Below are positions 1-8,983 of a DNA stretch of 16,561 nt, piece by piece; the stretch's first letter is position 1; every line of letters begins with the position of its first letter. The position numbers and the translations under genes are program-made. Under the pieces are notes generated by a model. It saw nothing but the letters and a program-made list of their open reading frames with translations. It did no database searches and was not told the DNA's origin. Origin of the DNA: Larix sibirica (lineage: Eukaryota > Streptophyta > Pinopsida > Pinales > Pinaceae); assembly GCA_004151065.3 (NCBI GenBank), contig NWUY0300009942.1, positions 9,521 to 26,081 on the forward strand. The letters run 5' to 3'.

Positions 1-498
1 TTTGTATGTATAGAACGAGCTCTTTGTATTTTAATATAGTGTGACTGAATTCCACAACTTCACGATAGGGAATAAGATTTATTGGACCTCCACTTAGACA
101 AAGGTTAGTGCGCTCTTTAATGCAATTTAATGAAGGTGGAGAATAGCCTGGCATGAGGGTATGTGTATCAATTTGGGGATTTTCTATCATTGGTCTTTGT
201 TTTTGAATAGTTCTTAGTCCTGGTTCTGTGTTTTCGTTGTTGGGTGATGGTGGGGTGTAATGACCCAAGCTTTGCTTATGGTATGCACACTTAGTGGTTG
301 TTTCTATTGTTCCAGGTGCAAAGTGGCCATACTTCTTTCAGGTAAGAACTTAAACCATGTCACCCATTGCTATTTCCATTTCTTTCGAGTTGANNATGAC
401 ATGAAGACTCTCAATGGTACACATAGTGAGAATTTGAGGTATAACAGTTCATTGCAGGTTTCCTAACACATAATAGAGTTTGACTAACACAGTAGAAG
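1..498. other. Unassigned left flank, no gene seen
   Basis: I see no convincing coding frame here. The longest open frame (260-466, 68 codons) crosses the NN gap and shows no recognisable motif. The stretch lies directly upstream of the Gag frame of the plus-strand element, so it is probably the untranslated leader or a decayed Gag N-terminus, but no LTR end or polypurine tract can be recognised. It shows no visible match to the LTR start at 14050. It contains splice-like signals near 310-345 that are discussed as a weak finding. Confidence 0.5.
394..395. other. Two-base assembly gap (NN)
   Basis: Two N characters interrupt the sequence between a T-rich stretch and the ATGACATGAAG that follows. 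Real gap size is unknown, so reading frames cannot be trusted across it. Confidence 0.95.
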
Positions 499-1764
499 GT
501 GGTTACTCAGTTAGAGGCCTTGGAAATAAATATAAGGTTGGAATCGACTCCAAGCGGGGAGGGAACACCAGGAATGGCGTAGGTATAGACGCAAATTGCA
601 TTGTTGACCTTGCAATTACAAGAATTGTCTAATGGTAAGGAAATAAGAGAAAATGTGTGTTGTAGCTTTTATCAAATAGTAGGACACCAGAAAAATGAAT
701 TCCCGACGTTGAACAACTACATTGGTACCTATGCACCTAATCCTTTTCCTATGGAACCTAAAACTAAGTGGTGCAAGATGTGTCAAGTTTGGGGCCATGC
801 ACCTCTCAATTTCCCGAATTTAATGAAGTACCAGAGCTCTACGCATGCACCTCTTTGCGAATTCGGACATGATGTGAATAAGTATTGCGCTCTGCGATTA
901 ATGAAGGATAACACAATAGACTCCTAGTGGGTCGAAGTAACATAGGATAACGGAGGACCTAATCCCGATGGACAACAAGGGGTAGTGAATGATGGTTTTC
1001 AAGGTCATGGAAGAGGTTATGAAGGAAGAATAAGACAATTGATTTTATTTAATTGTGTGGCTCTGGTCCATTTGGAAAGATTCTATACTAATATTGATAC
1101 CCTGTGTGCATACTACCATAGTACAGAATATGCTACATAAGATTGCACAGACTTGGTCAAGAAATGGGAAGACAATAAATGTTGCTACAACATGGTGACT
1201 ACTTAACCAAGGTAGGAGAATGATGGAAGGGGCATAGCACATGTGAACATAGTGACTCAAGGAGGTGCTCGAATAGGTGATGACATTTTTGGAGAAAGCA
1301 ATGCATAAATACTAGTTGAGCATAAGATAAGGAAAGGTGTGGAACCCCTACCCAAGATTGAATCTAAGCACTAGCTACAGTTCTTGTGTGATGCGTAGAA
1401 GATGGATGAGAAAGTTGCACAGCGAAAGGAATACCTGTTTCAGTAAAGACTACGTAATGAGGATCAGTTGTGTAGACTACACAAAGAAGAAGATTGTTGA
1501 AGATGGATTCCCGAGGAAGAGATACTGTGTAGTATGCATAGTGGAGAACAAAGGAAGGTTGTGCAGCGCAAAGAAGAACAACACAAGGAAGAACAAAGAA
1601 GGGAGGTGCACAATAGTCACATAGAAGACATAGTAAGTTCCTTTCTACAAATTTGTTTAAATATGTTGAATGATCCTCATCCTGTCAATAAAGTGAAAAA
1701 TATGATTGAAAAGTTAGTAATGTCGAATAAAGTTGAAGAACCCATTTTTGCACCACTTTCGTAA
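499..1764 (+). pseudogene. gag: Gag C-terminal region with five decayed CCHC boxes
   Basis: One reading frame can be followed from about 499 to the stop at 1762-1764, broken only by in-frame stops. It holds five zinc-knuckle-like boxes of C-x2-C-x4-H-x4-C design at 661-702, 772-813, 856-885, 1045-1086 and 1105-1146. Such boxes bind nucleic acid in retroelement Gag proteins. Spacing is kept exactly in boxes 1, 2 and 5, but ligands are lost: Cys to Tyr (670, 1084, 1114), Cys to Phe (700, 811), His to Tyr (1129), and box 3 has a shortened first half. A Gly/Arg-rich stretch lies between boxes 3 and 4, and a Lys/Glu-rich charged stretch at about 1530-1620 precedes the protease. No Gag N-terminal domain is seen upstream. 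The frame changes between 1764 and 1853. The assignment as retroelement Gag is firm; the count of five boxes rests on spacing. Confidence 0.8.
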
Positions 1765-1852
1765 GGAATGCAGGCAGAGATGGAAAGAAAAAAGAAATGG
1801 AAAGGAGTTCATGTTGTCCCTTAAGTTAGGGGGATAAGAGATTAAGGATGTA

Positions 1853-2247
1853 ATGCTTGAACTGGGGTTGGACGCTAACATTATTCCCAAGCAATTGTGG
1901 GAGTCAATGGGAAAGCCAAGACTTCTATGGTCTCCTCTACAACTTAGACTAGCCAATCAATACAAGGCATATCAAATTGGGAGTATGAATAATGTGGAGG
2001 TGAACATTGATGGAGTTAATATAGTGGTAGAATTTGAATTTATTTAGATCTTGGAGGATATTGTCCTTACCCAGACCTGTTGGAGATCAACTAGGCATTC
2101 GATAACAATGCTATTATGAATTTGAAATAAAGGCACATGTCCTTTGAGTCGTAGGAACTACGAGTGGTGGCTCCCTTGGATGCCACAGAAGGAGAAAGAT
2201 ACACAGAACCAATCAAGGACAATACCAGCAGTGCCAAAATTGAAAAA
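1853..2247 (+). pseudogene. pol: Retroviral-type aspartic protease, broken
   Basis: The retroelement protease cleaves the Gag-Pol polyprotein. The frame 1853-2047 (64 codons) shows the pattern typical of plant gypsy proteases: a D-x-G-like start, then DANIIPKQLWESMGKP, WSPLQLRLANQ, and an FEFI strand. The usual catalytic Asp of the D-x-G motif is Glu here (codon 1859-1861). After a stop and a frame change the domain continues from 2065 (PYPDLLEI, where the family has a leucine-glycine flap end) through an Asn-Leu-Lys segment to LRVVAPLDATEGERYTEP ending near 2210. Stops occur at 2045-2047 and in the second half. The frame from 2065 onward runs on toward the Gag-like block. Non-functional by all visible signs. 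Confidence 0.8.
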
Positions 2248-2445
2248 ATATATAATGACTGGGAGGAAGGAATATTATGTGAATCCCACTGTTGATGGGG
2301 ATATTAGTTGGTGCAGTGTGTGTTTTCTTGACATGGATTCACAAGATGTATTGGATCATTGCAGAACTAGCTCTATGAGGTGTCTACAAGGAGATGCACA
2401 CTAATCACAAAGTCTGTGTGTTGGATTGGGTTGGAGCTATGCAAT
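2248..2445 (+). other. Linker between protease and Gag-like block
   Basis: This 200-base stretch reads as a low-complexity acidic linker followed by MHTNHKVCVLDWVGAMQ (from 2394 in a neighbouring frame), which leads directly into the Gag-like block. A small frame change is therefore needed around 2440. No independent gene is seen. Confidence 0.5.
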
Positions 2446-3280
2446 CCACCAGTGTTCGATGGAATTGAGAAAGTGGATACTTTCCTCGAACAATTGAAAT
2501 ACTGATTCTTGGAAGAAAAGTGAGTAAAATTAATGGATGTCGTAACCCGAGGGATGCCTGCATGTTGATGGGTGACCCATAGAGAGGATTTGAACAACTA
2601 GGAAGCAATTGAGACATGTCCCAATGTTAGGTTCCAACCTGCTACAGACTTGGATATTTTCAACGGATTGAACGGGACTAAGGATCCTAGAGAAAAAATT
2701 CATTTATGTCAGCAATGATGGGATATGAAAAGTGTATCATGAAGTTAGTGGGTGCAATGATTCTACCATACACTAGATGGAATACCGTGTAGCTAGTATG
2801 TTCAGCGGGAATGAAGAAGGCGGAATAAGACTTTTGAGAAGGTTTCTACTAAATTCATTGCCACATTTTGGTTCAAAACTATACATCCTAACCTATCCAA
2901 AGTTCTCCATCGAATGGAGTCTTTCATATTTGGAGAAATACCACAATAGGATGCAACACAGAAGCTAGTCTGTGCATACCACAAGGACTTGGCATGGCTA
3001 AACAAACTGGTATATTGCTCAAAACTTGACAGTAAGGAGATATATGAAGAAGAGGATCCATGCAACTTATAGATTAGGGAGACTATAGGAGAGCACCCAG
3101 TGCAGGATGATTCGTCCACCAGTACTGCACCAAAATTTAGAGAGCACCTCAAGACAAAGAAATATAATTTTGGCATTGAGGAGGAACCTAAGATGGCCAT
3201 TATAGGTGACTATTGGGATAATGAGATAGTTTCCTAGATAATTGACCTGTTGAAGGAATATAAATATCTATTTCCATGTA
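2446..3280 (+). pseudogene. Gag-like block between protease and RT, copy A
   Basis: A single frame runs from 2446 to about 3280 with in-frame stops but no shift. It shows features of the retrotransposon Gag (Retrotrans_gag-like) fold: PPVFDGIEKVDTFLEQL, a W-V-T-H motif at about 2566-2580, DPREKIHLCQQ at about 2683-2715, HTLDGIP near 2770, a basic patch, then an F-x-x-F-x-x-x segment. Several stops sit where this pattern usually has Trp. The last third (GIEEEPKMAIIGDYWDNEIVS, then IIDLLKEYKYLFP) is the conserved segment that leads into plant gypsy reverse transcriptase. The frame passes through 2629, where the repeated unit begins, without a break, so copy A is continuous with its left arm. 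Position after protease is unusual relative to the standard Gag-PR-RT order. Confidence 0.65.
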
Positions 3281-3284
3281 TTTT

Positions 3285-4166
3285 TTGGAAATGAAAGGGA
3301 TCATAGGTACTCTAGGGGATATGAAGATTCAGCTGAAGGAGGGTGCAAAGCCAATGAATAAAATACCCTATAGACTTAACCCATGGTATAAGGAAAAGGT
3401 GCGCAAGGAACTAGACCGCATGTTGGACGCATGAATTGTTTTCCAATTTTAGAATCATAGTGGATCAACTTGATGGTGGTCTAGGACAACAAGACAAGAG
3501 AGATTTGGATTTGTGTGGACTTGAGGAACCTAAATGTAGCATGTATCCATGACCCATTCCCTACACCATTTACAGATGAGCTACTAGAGAATGTAGGAGG
3601 ATAGGAAGCCTACTCTTTCATTGATATATTCTTCAAATACCATCAATTCTGCATAGCAAAGGAGGATCGCATGAAATACTAATTTTGTGATGGAGTGGAG
3701 ATCCTTTGCCTATAATGTAATGCCCTTTTTGTTAAAGAATGTACCAGTCATATTTTCAAGAATAGTGGTGGTTGCATTCAAGGAATCTATGCATAAGAAC
3801 TTGGAGGTATGTATGGATGAGTGGACATTATCCAGTCTATTGAAATATCATTTGCAGGTACTAAGACTCATGTTAGATCATTGTAGGAAAATTAAAATCT
3901 CTTTGAACCTAAAGAAGTGTATTTTTTGCACCCCACTTGGGATCCTCTTGGGGCATTTTGTGTGTAAGGAAGGTCTATTGGTTGATCTGGAAAAGATTGC
4001 GGTCATTATGAATTTTTTGGCCCCAACATTATCCAAGCAATTGTGCACGAATCTGGGACACATTGGATATTACAGGAAATTCATCAGGAACTATGCTCGT
4101 ATTACAATGCCACTAGAGGATTTGTTGAAGAAAGAGATCAAGTATGTCTGGACGTAGGAGTGCCAA
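3285..4166 (+). pseudogene. pol: Reverse transcriptase domain, copy A, broken
   Basis: The reverse transcriptase copies element RNA into DNA. Three frame pieces are needed. The first, 3285 to about 3465, carries the family lead-in (LGDMKIQLKEGAKP then YRLNPWYKEKVRKELDRML). The second, about 3470 to 3690, carries IWICVDLRNLN, DPFPTPFTDELLENV and an FKYHQFCIAKED stretch, equal to the finger and palm motifs. The third, 3690-4157, carries VMPFLLKNVPVIFSR, the active-site region, SLNLKKCIFC, LGHFVCKEGLLVD and the thumb motif LGHIGYYRKFI. The catalytic YxDD motif reads C-M-D-E (3810-3821), so the second Asp is replaced by Glu and Tyr by Cys. Stops lie at 3438, 4155 and elsewhere. It cannot make active enzyme. 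Confidence 0.92.
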
Positions 4167-4169
4167 TAA

Positions 4170-4657
4170 GTGTTGGACATCCGTAAGGAGAAATTAGTTA
4201 CTGCGTTGATTTTAATTTTTCCATATTGGATATGCACCTTCCATGTGCATGTGGATGCATCATTGGTAGCATTGGGCGTGGTTCTAACCTGGTTGGGGGA
4301 GGGAAACATTGATCACCCTATTTCCTTCGCTAGTAGAAATTTATCCCCAGGTGAGAATAACTATACCACTACTAATAATGAAGGCTTGGAAATGGTGTAT
4401 TCCTTGTAGAAATCATGACACTGCTTGTTGGGGAGTGATTTCAAGTTCTTTATAGGTCATTCTACTTTGAAGTATCTGGTCAACAAGTCATTGTTGGGGG
4501 AGCACATCTTCTGATGGTTTCTCCTATTTTAATAATTTGAGTTTGAGTTCGTTTTCATGCCAGGGAAGCATAATGTCAGTCCGGATAATCTATCCAATAT
4601 TGAATCTAGCAAAGAAGAAAGAAGTTTGGATGACAATCTCCCAATTGTTCTGCATTG
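4170..4657 (+). pseudogene. pol: RNase H domain, copy A, broken
   Basis: This domain removes the RNA strand during reverse transcription. It continues the reverse transcriptase frame. Visible motifs are FHVHVDASLVALGVVL with the first catalytic Asp (4254-4256), DHPISFASRNLSPGENNY, and NNEGLEMVYSL with the catalytic Glu (4380-4382). The third acidic site, normally Asp-His-Ser, reads Gly-His-Ser (Gly codon 4455-4457) ahead of LKYLVNKSLLGE. Downstream FEFVFMPGKHNVSPDNLS is the connection to integrase. In-frame stops occur after YSL (4407-4409), shortly after, and in the WFLLF region. The frame shifts near 4655 into the integrase frame. Confidence 0.9.
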
Positions 4658-4659
4658 AG

Positions 4660-5932
4660 GCCATACCAGACCACTTCAGTGAAATTGCAACATTTTTTTC
4701 CACTAGTCGCACAAAGGAATATTACACAGTTGTGTAGCACAGGAAACTGGTAACATGCAATGTCGATTTTCAGTTGATTGTAGGAAAACTCTACAAGTTG
4801 GGATCCAATGGCATACTATGCAGGTGTGTTCTAGAACATAAAAAAAAACTTATCTTGTGGGAAGAACATGAAGCCATTACGGGAGGAAATTATACAGGGC
4901 AGGATACTGCACACAAGGTGCTGCGTGCATGACTATGGTGGCCTTCGCTATTCCAAGAAACTAAAATGTATTGTAATCAATGTCATGTTTTCCAATCAGT
5001 TGAAAATCCATCACACGAGGATGAGATGCTTCTCTTCCTTGTCATTGCACTCAAGCCTTTCGATAAATGGGAGATTGAATTTTTTGTTCCTATAAACCCA
5101 CAAGTGAAAAGAATTGGTTCCTAATAGATCATTACCACGACATAGTACTTAACAATGTGGTCAAAGTGCATATCATAGATCATTACCGCGGAAGAGACCG
5201 TTGCACGATTCATATTTGAGCATATCATTACCAGGTCTGGATGCTCGAAGGTGTTGATGAGTGATCAGGGAACACATTTCTTGAAATCCACCATCCATGA
5301 GCTAGCAAAATAATTCATGATATACCACCATAAGAGTACATCGTAACATCCTCATGCCAATGGTATAGTGGAAGCATTCAATAAAATTTTGGAGTAGGCG
5401 CTCACAAATGTTTGCAATGTACAACACCATGACCAAGATCAATGCATTCCAACAGTACTTTAGGTATACATGACAACTTGCAAGAGTCTCACTTCAAGTT
5501 TGTTTATGGAAAAGAAGCAGTGATTCCACTAGAATTTGTCGTCCCCAGCCCGTGCATAGTTATTACTACCAACATGACAAACGGTGAATCACTTCAACAT
5601 ATATTGGAGGAACTAATGGAACTATATGAAGATAAATTTATTGCAAGGTTCAATCAAGTGGTTGAGAAGCAGTGCCCAAAATATTAGCATGACAGAAACA
5701 TTAAGAGAAAGACCCTAGAACTAGGTGCATTGGTTCTGATGTATGACAACAAATTTTTGAAGAACCCATGAAATATTAGAATGATATGGTTGGGTCCATT
5801 CCAGATCCTATTCATCATCGAAGAAAGTGTAGAAAAAATTTCCACCTTGGTAGGAGAACCAATGAAGGGGCTCGTCAATGGAAGTCACCTCAATCCCTAC
5901 CATGGCCCGTAGGGGCAAGAATACCTGTAAGT
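4660..5932 (+). pseudogene. pol: Integrase with GPF module, copy A, broken
   Basis: Integrase inserts the DNA copy into the host genome. Frame 1 runs from about 4660 to 5440. It carries a zinc-binding HHCC-like region: His 4867-4869, the second His position now Asn (4888-4890), and CNQC (Cys codons 4972 and 4981). In the catalytic core the first Asp position is Glu (5077-5079), the second Asp lies in MSDQGTHF (5263-5265), and the Glu lies in GIVEAFNKILE (5371-5373), exactly 35 residues apart, which is the D-35-E spacing. Frame 2, 5442-5932, carries FVYGKEAVIPLEF, a Glu/Asp-rich helix, and the C-terminal MIWLGPFQI (GPY/F module, GPF at 5793-5801), ending at NPYHGP then a stop. At least six stops interrupt it. 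Confidence 0.92.
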
Positions 5933-6544
5933 CTATGTGAAAAAAAGTATTTAGGATAGAATAACATGTAGGAGTTATCAAGTCACAAAGAGAGTTTCCC
6001 ATGTAACTATAACGCAACATCCTATGTCCTCATTCCACAACATCCTAAGTCATCATTCAAAAGAACTCGAGGTCATCATTCTGCCAGTCATATGACTCTT
6101 CTCAGTTATATTTCGTTTTCATTTACCACTACCTATGACATATTTAGAAATTTTGTGAAAAAAAAACAGCAATAAAGAACCAACACTATATCAAAAATAA
6201 CCCAAAAATATAATAGCTCACAAGAAAGGACATATCTGTTGTCATCACCAATTAAATAAACCGCATAACTTGAAGGTGATGGTGCACAGAAGGAGAGACG
6301 ACCTGTTCAAAGTTTTCCAAATCCTTGTGCAGTCAAGGAAAGACGCCAATAATAGTAATTGTGGTAAGAGATTCTTCTTATCACATGCATTTATAAGAAG
6401 AACGGGAGATTACAAAGGAACCATCAATTTTATAAGACAACAACAAGAGTTGGAGAGGTAGTTTCAACCAAATTTGTCATGCATTGAGGGAAGTTACTTC
6501 TTCCTTGAGTTGAGTTCAATGTGTGACAAAGTGTGTATGTAGAG
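5933..6544 (+). other. Spacer between integrase and extra ORF, copy A
   Basis: No coding frame is supported here; the 6270-6461 open frame has no recognisable motif. The stretch begins just after a GTAAGT (5927-5932) and ends with AG-AG directly before an ATG (6545), with a pyrimidine-rich run near 6494-6510. It may be the untranslated leader or an intron of the following ORF. It includes a CAACATCCTA-type short repeat near 6013-6052 and an A-run near 6160. Confidence 0.5.
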
Positions 6545-7585
6545 ATGGCTACTACTCCATAGATGAAGAAGAGTTAGACTAAGGTCAGAGTGATAAAAGA
6601 AAATCGTATGTTAGAGGTTCCAATCCTGATGGAAGTCGAGGTGAGGGGGCCATTTTTGGGAAAGGTCCCTTTCCTCAAATACTTAGATTTCAACATTCTC
6701 GACGAAGCACATTTTCCAAAGCTTGTAGTGGACAAGTACCTGTAGGTGGAGCTGATTGAGACAAGATAAGAGCGCATCAACCCACAAGCCTTGGTGTGTT
6801 GGCTCCATAAGTTGGGCATCATGTCCCTACTGTATGTCTGGAATTTTAGGAGGATCCCGTCCATCAACACCTGTGCATGGTTCCTCCTTAGCCATATCCA
6901 TGGAGGATACCTTTGGATATACCAGAAATATGAGATTATAGATTAAATCATCCATAGGATCCCTAGGATTCTACACAAGGGTGAGTATCCTATGAAATTC
7001 ATAACCAATGCCTTAATGGATGAGGTATATATGAAGTTTCACATGCACAGAGTAACTCAAGGTGCCATCATCTCTACCATATCGAAGCACTTTGTGAGAT
7101 TTATGACATAGATCCTTGCCTATAAGCCCCTCTGGAATTGTTGCAAGGATGAGTGCTCATAAGGGGTCATAATTACACTAGAGAGGTGTGAGATGGGCCA
7201 TCACCTGATCTAGACCCGGTACTTGAGGAAAACGTTACTACGAGACTTCTTAGATGCACAATACTGAGGCACTGAGTTTCACCACAATTGGGTCCTACTG
7301 CTCATAGACATGGTGGTGTGGAAACCACCCACCAACTACCAGTATGATCACCCTACCCTAGAATACTTTGTGGCGGTGAATTTACTCAACCTGCACCACC
7401 AACTCACCCAAGAACACCAGGTCACAATTGACACTTCCTTTCAGCAGTGGTACACCAATATTCTCACATCCATGGTGGAGTCCTTCAAGATTCAACAGTC
7501 CATTGTGGACATATATAAGGATGTTATCATCTTTGAGGTGAATAGTCACAATGTCCTTCGCACCGCACCCAGAACCAAAGTCTGA
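6545..7585 (+). pseudogene. Extra ORF behind integrase, part 1, copy A
   Basis: From the ATG at 6545 one frame of 346 codons can be followed without any shift to the stop at 7583-7585. It is interrupted by nine in-frame stops (6560, 6575, 6743, 6767, 6944, 7109, 7160, 7211, 7265). Stop-only decay over a kilobase argues for a former protein. Striking segments are HIHGGYLWIYQKYEIID, a stretch with LERCEMGHHLI, and GTEFHHNWVLLLIDMVVW followed by KPPTNYQYDHPTLEYF. It shows no reverse transcriptase, integrase, chromodomain or envelope motif that I can name, and no clear signal peptide. It sits where some plant gypsy elements carry an additional ORF. My impression that similar blocks recur near plant gypsy pol genes is from memory and unchecked. 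Function unknown. Confidence 0.65.
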
Positions 7586-8280
7586 TGCAAATGTACTGCC
7601 ATTCTGCATCACTTATGATGATTTCAAAAAATCAATTATGAAATGGCCACAAAACTTACAACCGTTCTCATATTTAGATCTGGAGATCCTAGAGGAATTT
7701 GGAATCCATAAGAAGCCTCAAGTCATAGGTACCAACTCCAGCTTACTCGGGCCATCACCCTGCTTGTCAAAGAAGAGCAAGCATGATTCTATCCAATTTG
7801 AGCAGTCCAGAGATCTAAAAAGAAATCCCTTTCCCCACCACCGGAACAGAACTCTAATGAGGAAGAATAAGCTATAGAGTAAACTTGACTGGCAGAAACT
7901 CATGGAACAAAGTCTCCTTCTTCAGTTAGGCACAACATTTTTGAGGAATTTGGTATTAAAATTGAATAAGAAGAAGAGAAAGAACCAGAGCATAACAATA
8001 GACGATCATGTATATGGTCACTGAAGTGAAAGAGCAAGAGCATAAACACTTTGATGACCTATCTGATCTCAACACAAAGGAAATATAATTCCTTCCCCTC
8101 ACCAAGAAATCTAAACTAGAAGTAGGGAGAAGCACAAAAGAAAATGTGGATTCATTCATCAGTAAGCTCGCTGACATCACTAGTGCATTCGAGCCCATCT
8201 GGATAGGATTCCAAGAATTTTTTAGCAGGATGTGCACGTTCCTACCCTCGGTGGCAGCCTTAGATCCTTGATTTGCATAG
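7551..8280 (+). pseudogene. Extra ORF behind integrase, part 2, copy A
   Basis: The frame moves by one base around 7551-7585 and continues as 7551-7877 with SFAPHPEPKSDANVLPF, ITYDDFKKSIMKWPQNLQPF and LDLEILEEFGIHKKPQ, then a Ser/Lys-rich tail. In this copy a one-base loss near 7816 changes the tail to a basic sequence, while copy B keeps an acidic, proline-rich ending (see 13250). Past the stops, further coding-like sequence follows at about 7880-7970 (IFEEFGIKIE) and from about 8009 in another frame (EQEHKHFDDLSDL, then STKENVDSFISKLADITSAF) to about 8270. This looks like the C-terminal part of the same lost protein, near 550 residues in total. Function unknown. Confidence 0.55.
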
Positions 8281-8300
8281 CTCAGGACGAGCCACATCAT

Positions 8301-8326
8301 AGTGTTGGGGGCATGTTGGCACCCAA
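8301..8326 (+). promoter_or_regulatory. Polypurine tract and first 13 bases of 3' LTR, copy A
   Basis: The sequence GTTGGGGGCA followed by TGTTGGCACCCAA (LTR start at 8314) has the G-rich polypurine tract and TG start expected at the 3' LTR boundary; the tract primes plus-strand DNA synthesis. The LTR is cut by the N at 8327. Confidence 0.7.
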
Positions 8327-8327
8327 N
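8327..8327. other. Single-N join between repeat units
   Basis: One N separates the end of copy A, 13 bases into its LTR, from the start of copy B in the middle of the Gag-like block. The two sides are not adjacent in any sensible element structure, so this is a contig join of unknown true length. Confidence 0.9.
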
Positions 8328-8979
8328 AGGTTCCAACCTGCTACAGACTTGGATATTTTCAACGGATTGAACGGGACTAAGGATCCTAGAGAAAAAATTC
8401 ATTTATGTCAGCAATGATGGGATATGAAAAGTGTATCATGAAGTTAGTGGGTGCAATGATTCTACCATACACTAGATGGAATACCGTGTAGCTAGTATGT
8501 TCAGCGGGAATGAAGAAGGCGGAATAAGACTTTTGAGAAGGTTTCTACTAAATTCATTGCCACATTTTGGTTCAAAACTATACATCCTAACCTATCCAAA
8601 GTTCTCCATCGAATGGAGTCTTTCATCTTTGGAGAAATACCACAATAGGATGCAACACAGAAGCTAGTCTGTGCATACCACAAGGACTTGGCATGGCTAA
8701 ACAAACTGGTATATTGCTCAAAACTTGACAGTAAGGAGATATATGAAGAAGAGGATCCATGCAACTTATAGATTAGGGAGACTATAGGAGAGCACCCAGT
8801 GCAGGATGATTCGTCCACCAGTACTGCACCAAAATTTAGAGAGCACCTCAAGACAAAGAAATATAATTTTGGCATTGAGGAGGAACCTAAGATGGCCATT
8901 ATAGGTGACTATTGGGATAATGAGATAGTTTCCTAGATAATTGACCTGTTGAAGGAATATAAATATCTATTTCCATGTA
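8328..8979 (+). pseudogene. Gag-like block, copy B, truncated at left
   Basis: This matches 2629-3280 of the first unit with one silent change (Ile codon, C at 8627 against A at 2928). The first 183 bases of the block (PPVFDG to the W-V-T-H region) are missing because the contig begins here. The remaining part carries the DPREKIHLC segment, the HTLDGIP segment and the lead-in to reverse transcriptase. Confidence 0.65.
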
Positions 8980-8983
8980 TTTT

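Larger units (their letters stand above)
499..8326 (+). mobile_element. Degenerate Ty3/gypsy-like LTR retrotransposon, copy A
   Basis: The plus strand carries, in order, Gag zinc-knuckle region, aspartic protease, a Gag-like block, reverse transcriptase, RNase H, integrase with GPF module, an extra ORF and a polypurine tract plus LTR start. Reverse transcriptase before integrase is the Ty3/gypsy (Metaviridae-type) order, opposite to Ty1/copia. All reading frames are broken: at least five frame changes occur between protease and the end of integrase, with many in-frame stops. The 5' LTR is not identified in the window and the 3' LTR is cut after 13 bases by the N at 8327. The lineage within Ty3/gypsy is not resolved. 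Confidence 0.9.
2629..8326 (+). repeat. 5.7 kb direct repeat, first unit
   Basis: This unit matches 8328-14026 at a constant offset of 5699, changing to 5700 after an indel near 7816. By eye the differences are at 2928, 4368-4369, 5837, 6476, 6540, 6599, a short indel cluster at 7816-7821, and 7915, giving roughly 0.2 percent divergence. Nearly all stops and frameshifts are shared, so the two units separated long after the element had decayed. Confidence 0.97.

Noticed and set aside
279-290. TGGTATGCACAC as a tRNA-Met primer-binding site
   Set aside because: Only the first six bases match the common TGGTATCAGAGC site and no LTR end precedes it.
1045-1260. 71-codon minus-strand open frame
   Set aside because: It is opposite zinc-knuckle boxes 4 and 5 of Gag and has no independent support.
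2802-3200. 132-codon minus-strand open frame, repeated at 8501-8899
   Set aside because: It lies opposite the Gag-like block, whose plus-strand frame shows recognised motifs; it has no motif of its own and is a shadow.
6013-6080. Short repeated CAACATCCTA and GTCATCATTC motifs as a CRISPR-like or satellite array
   Set aside because: Only two or three imperfect occurrences with irregular spacing in a plant retroelement spacer; chance or local slippage.
6270-6461. 63-codon open frame in the spacer after integrase
   Set aside because: No motif, not in frame with integrase or with the extra ORF, and of a length expected by chance.
8232-8417. Open frame joining copy A end to copy B start
   Set aside because: It passes through the N at 8327 and joins unrelated parts of the element; not a real fusion gene.
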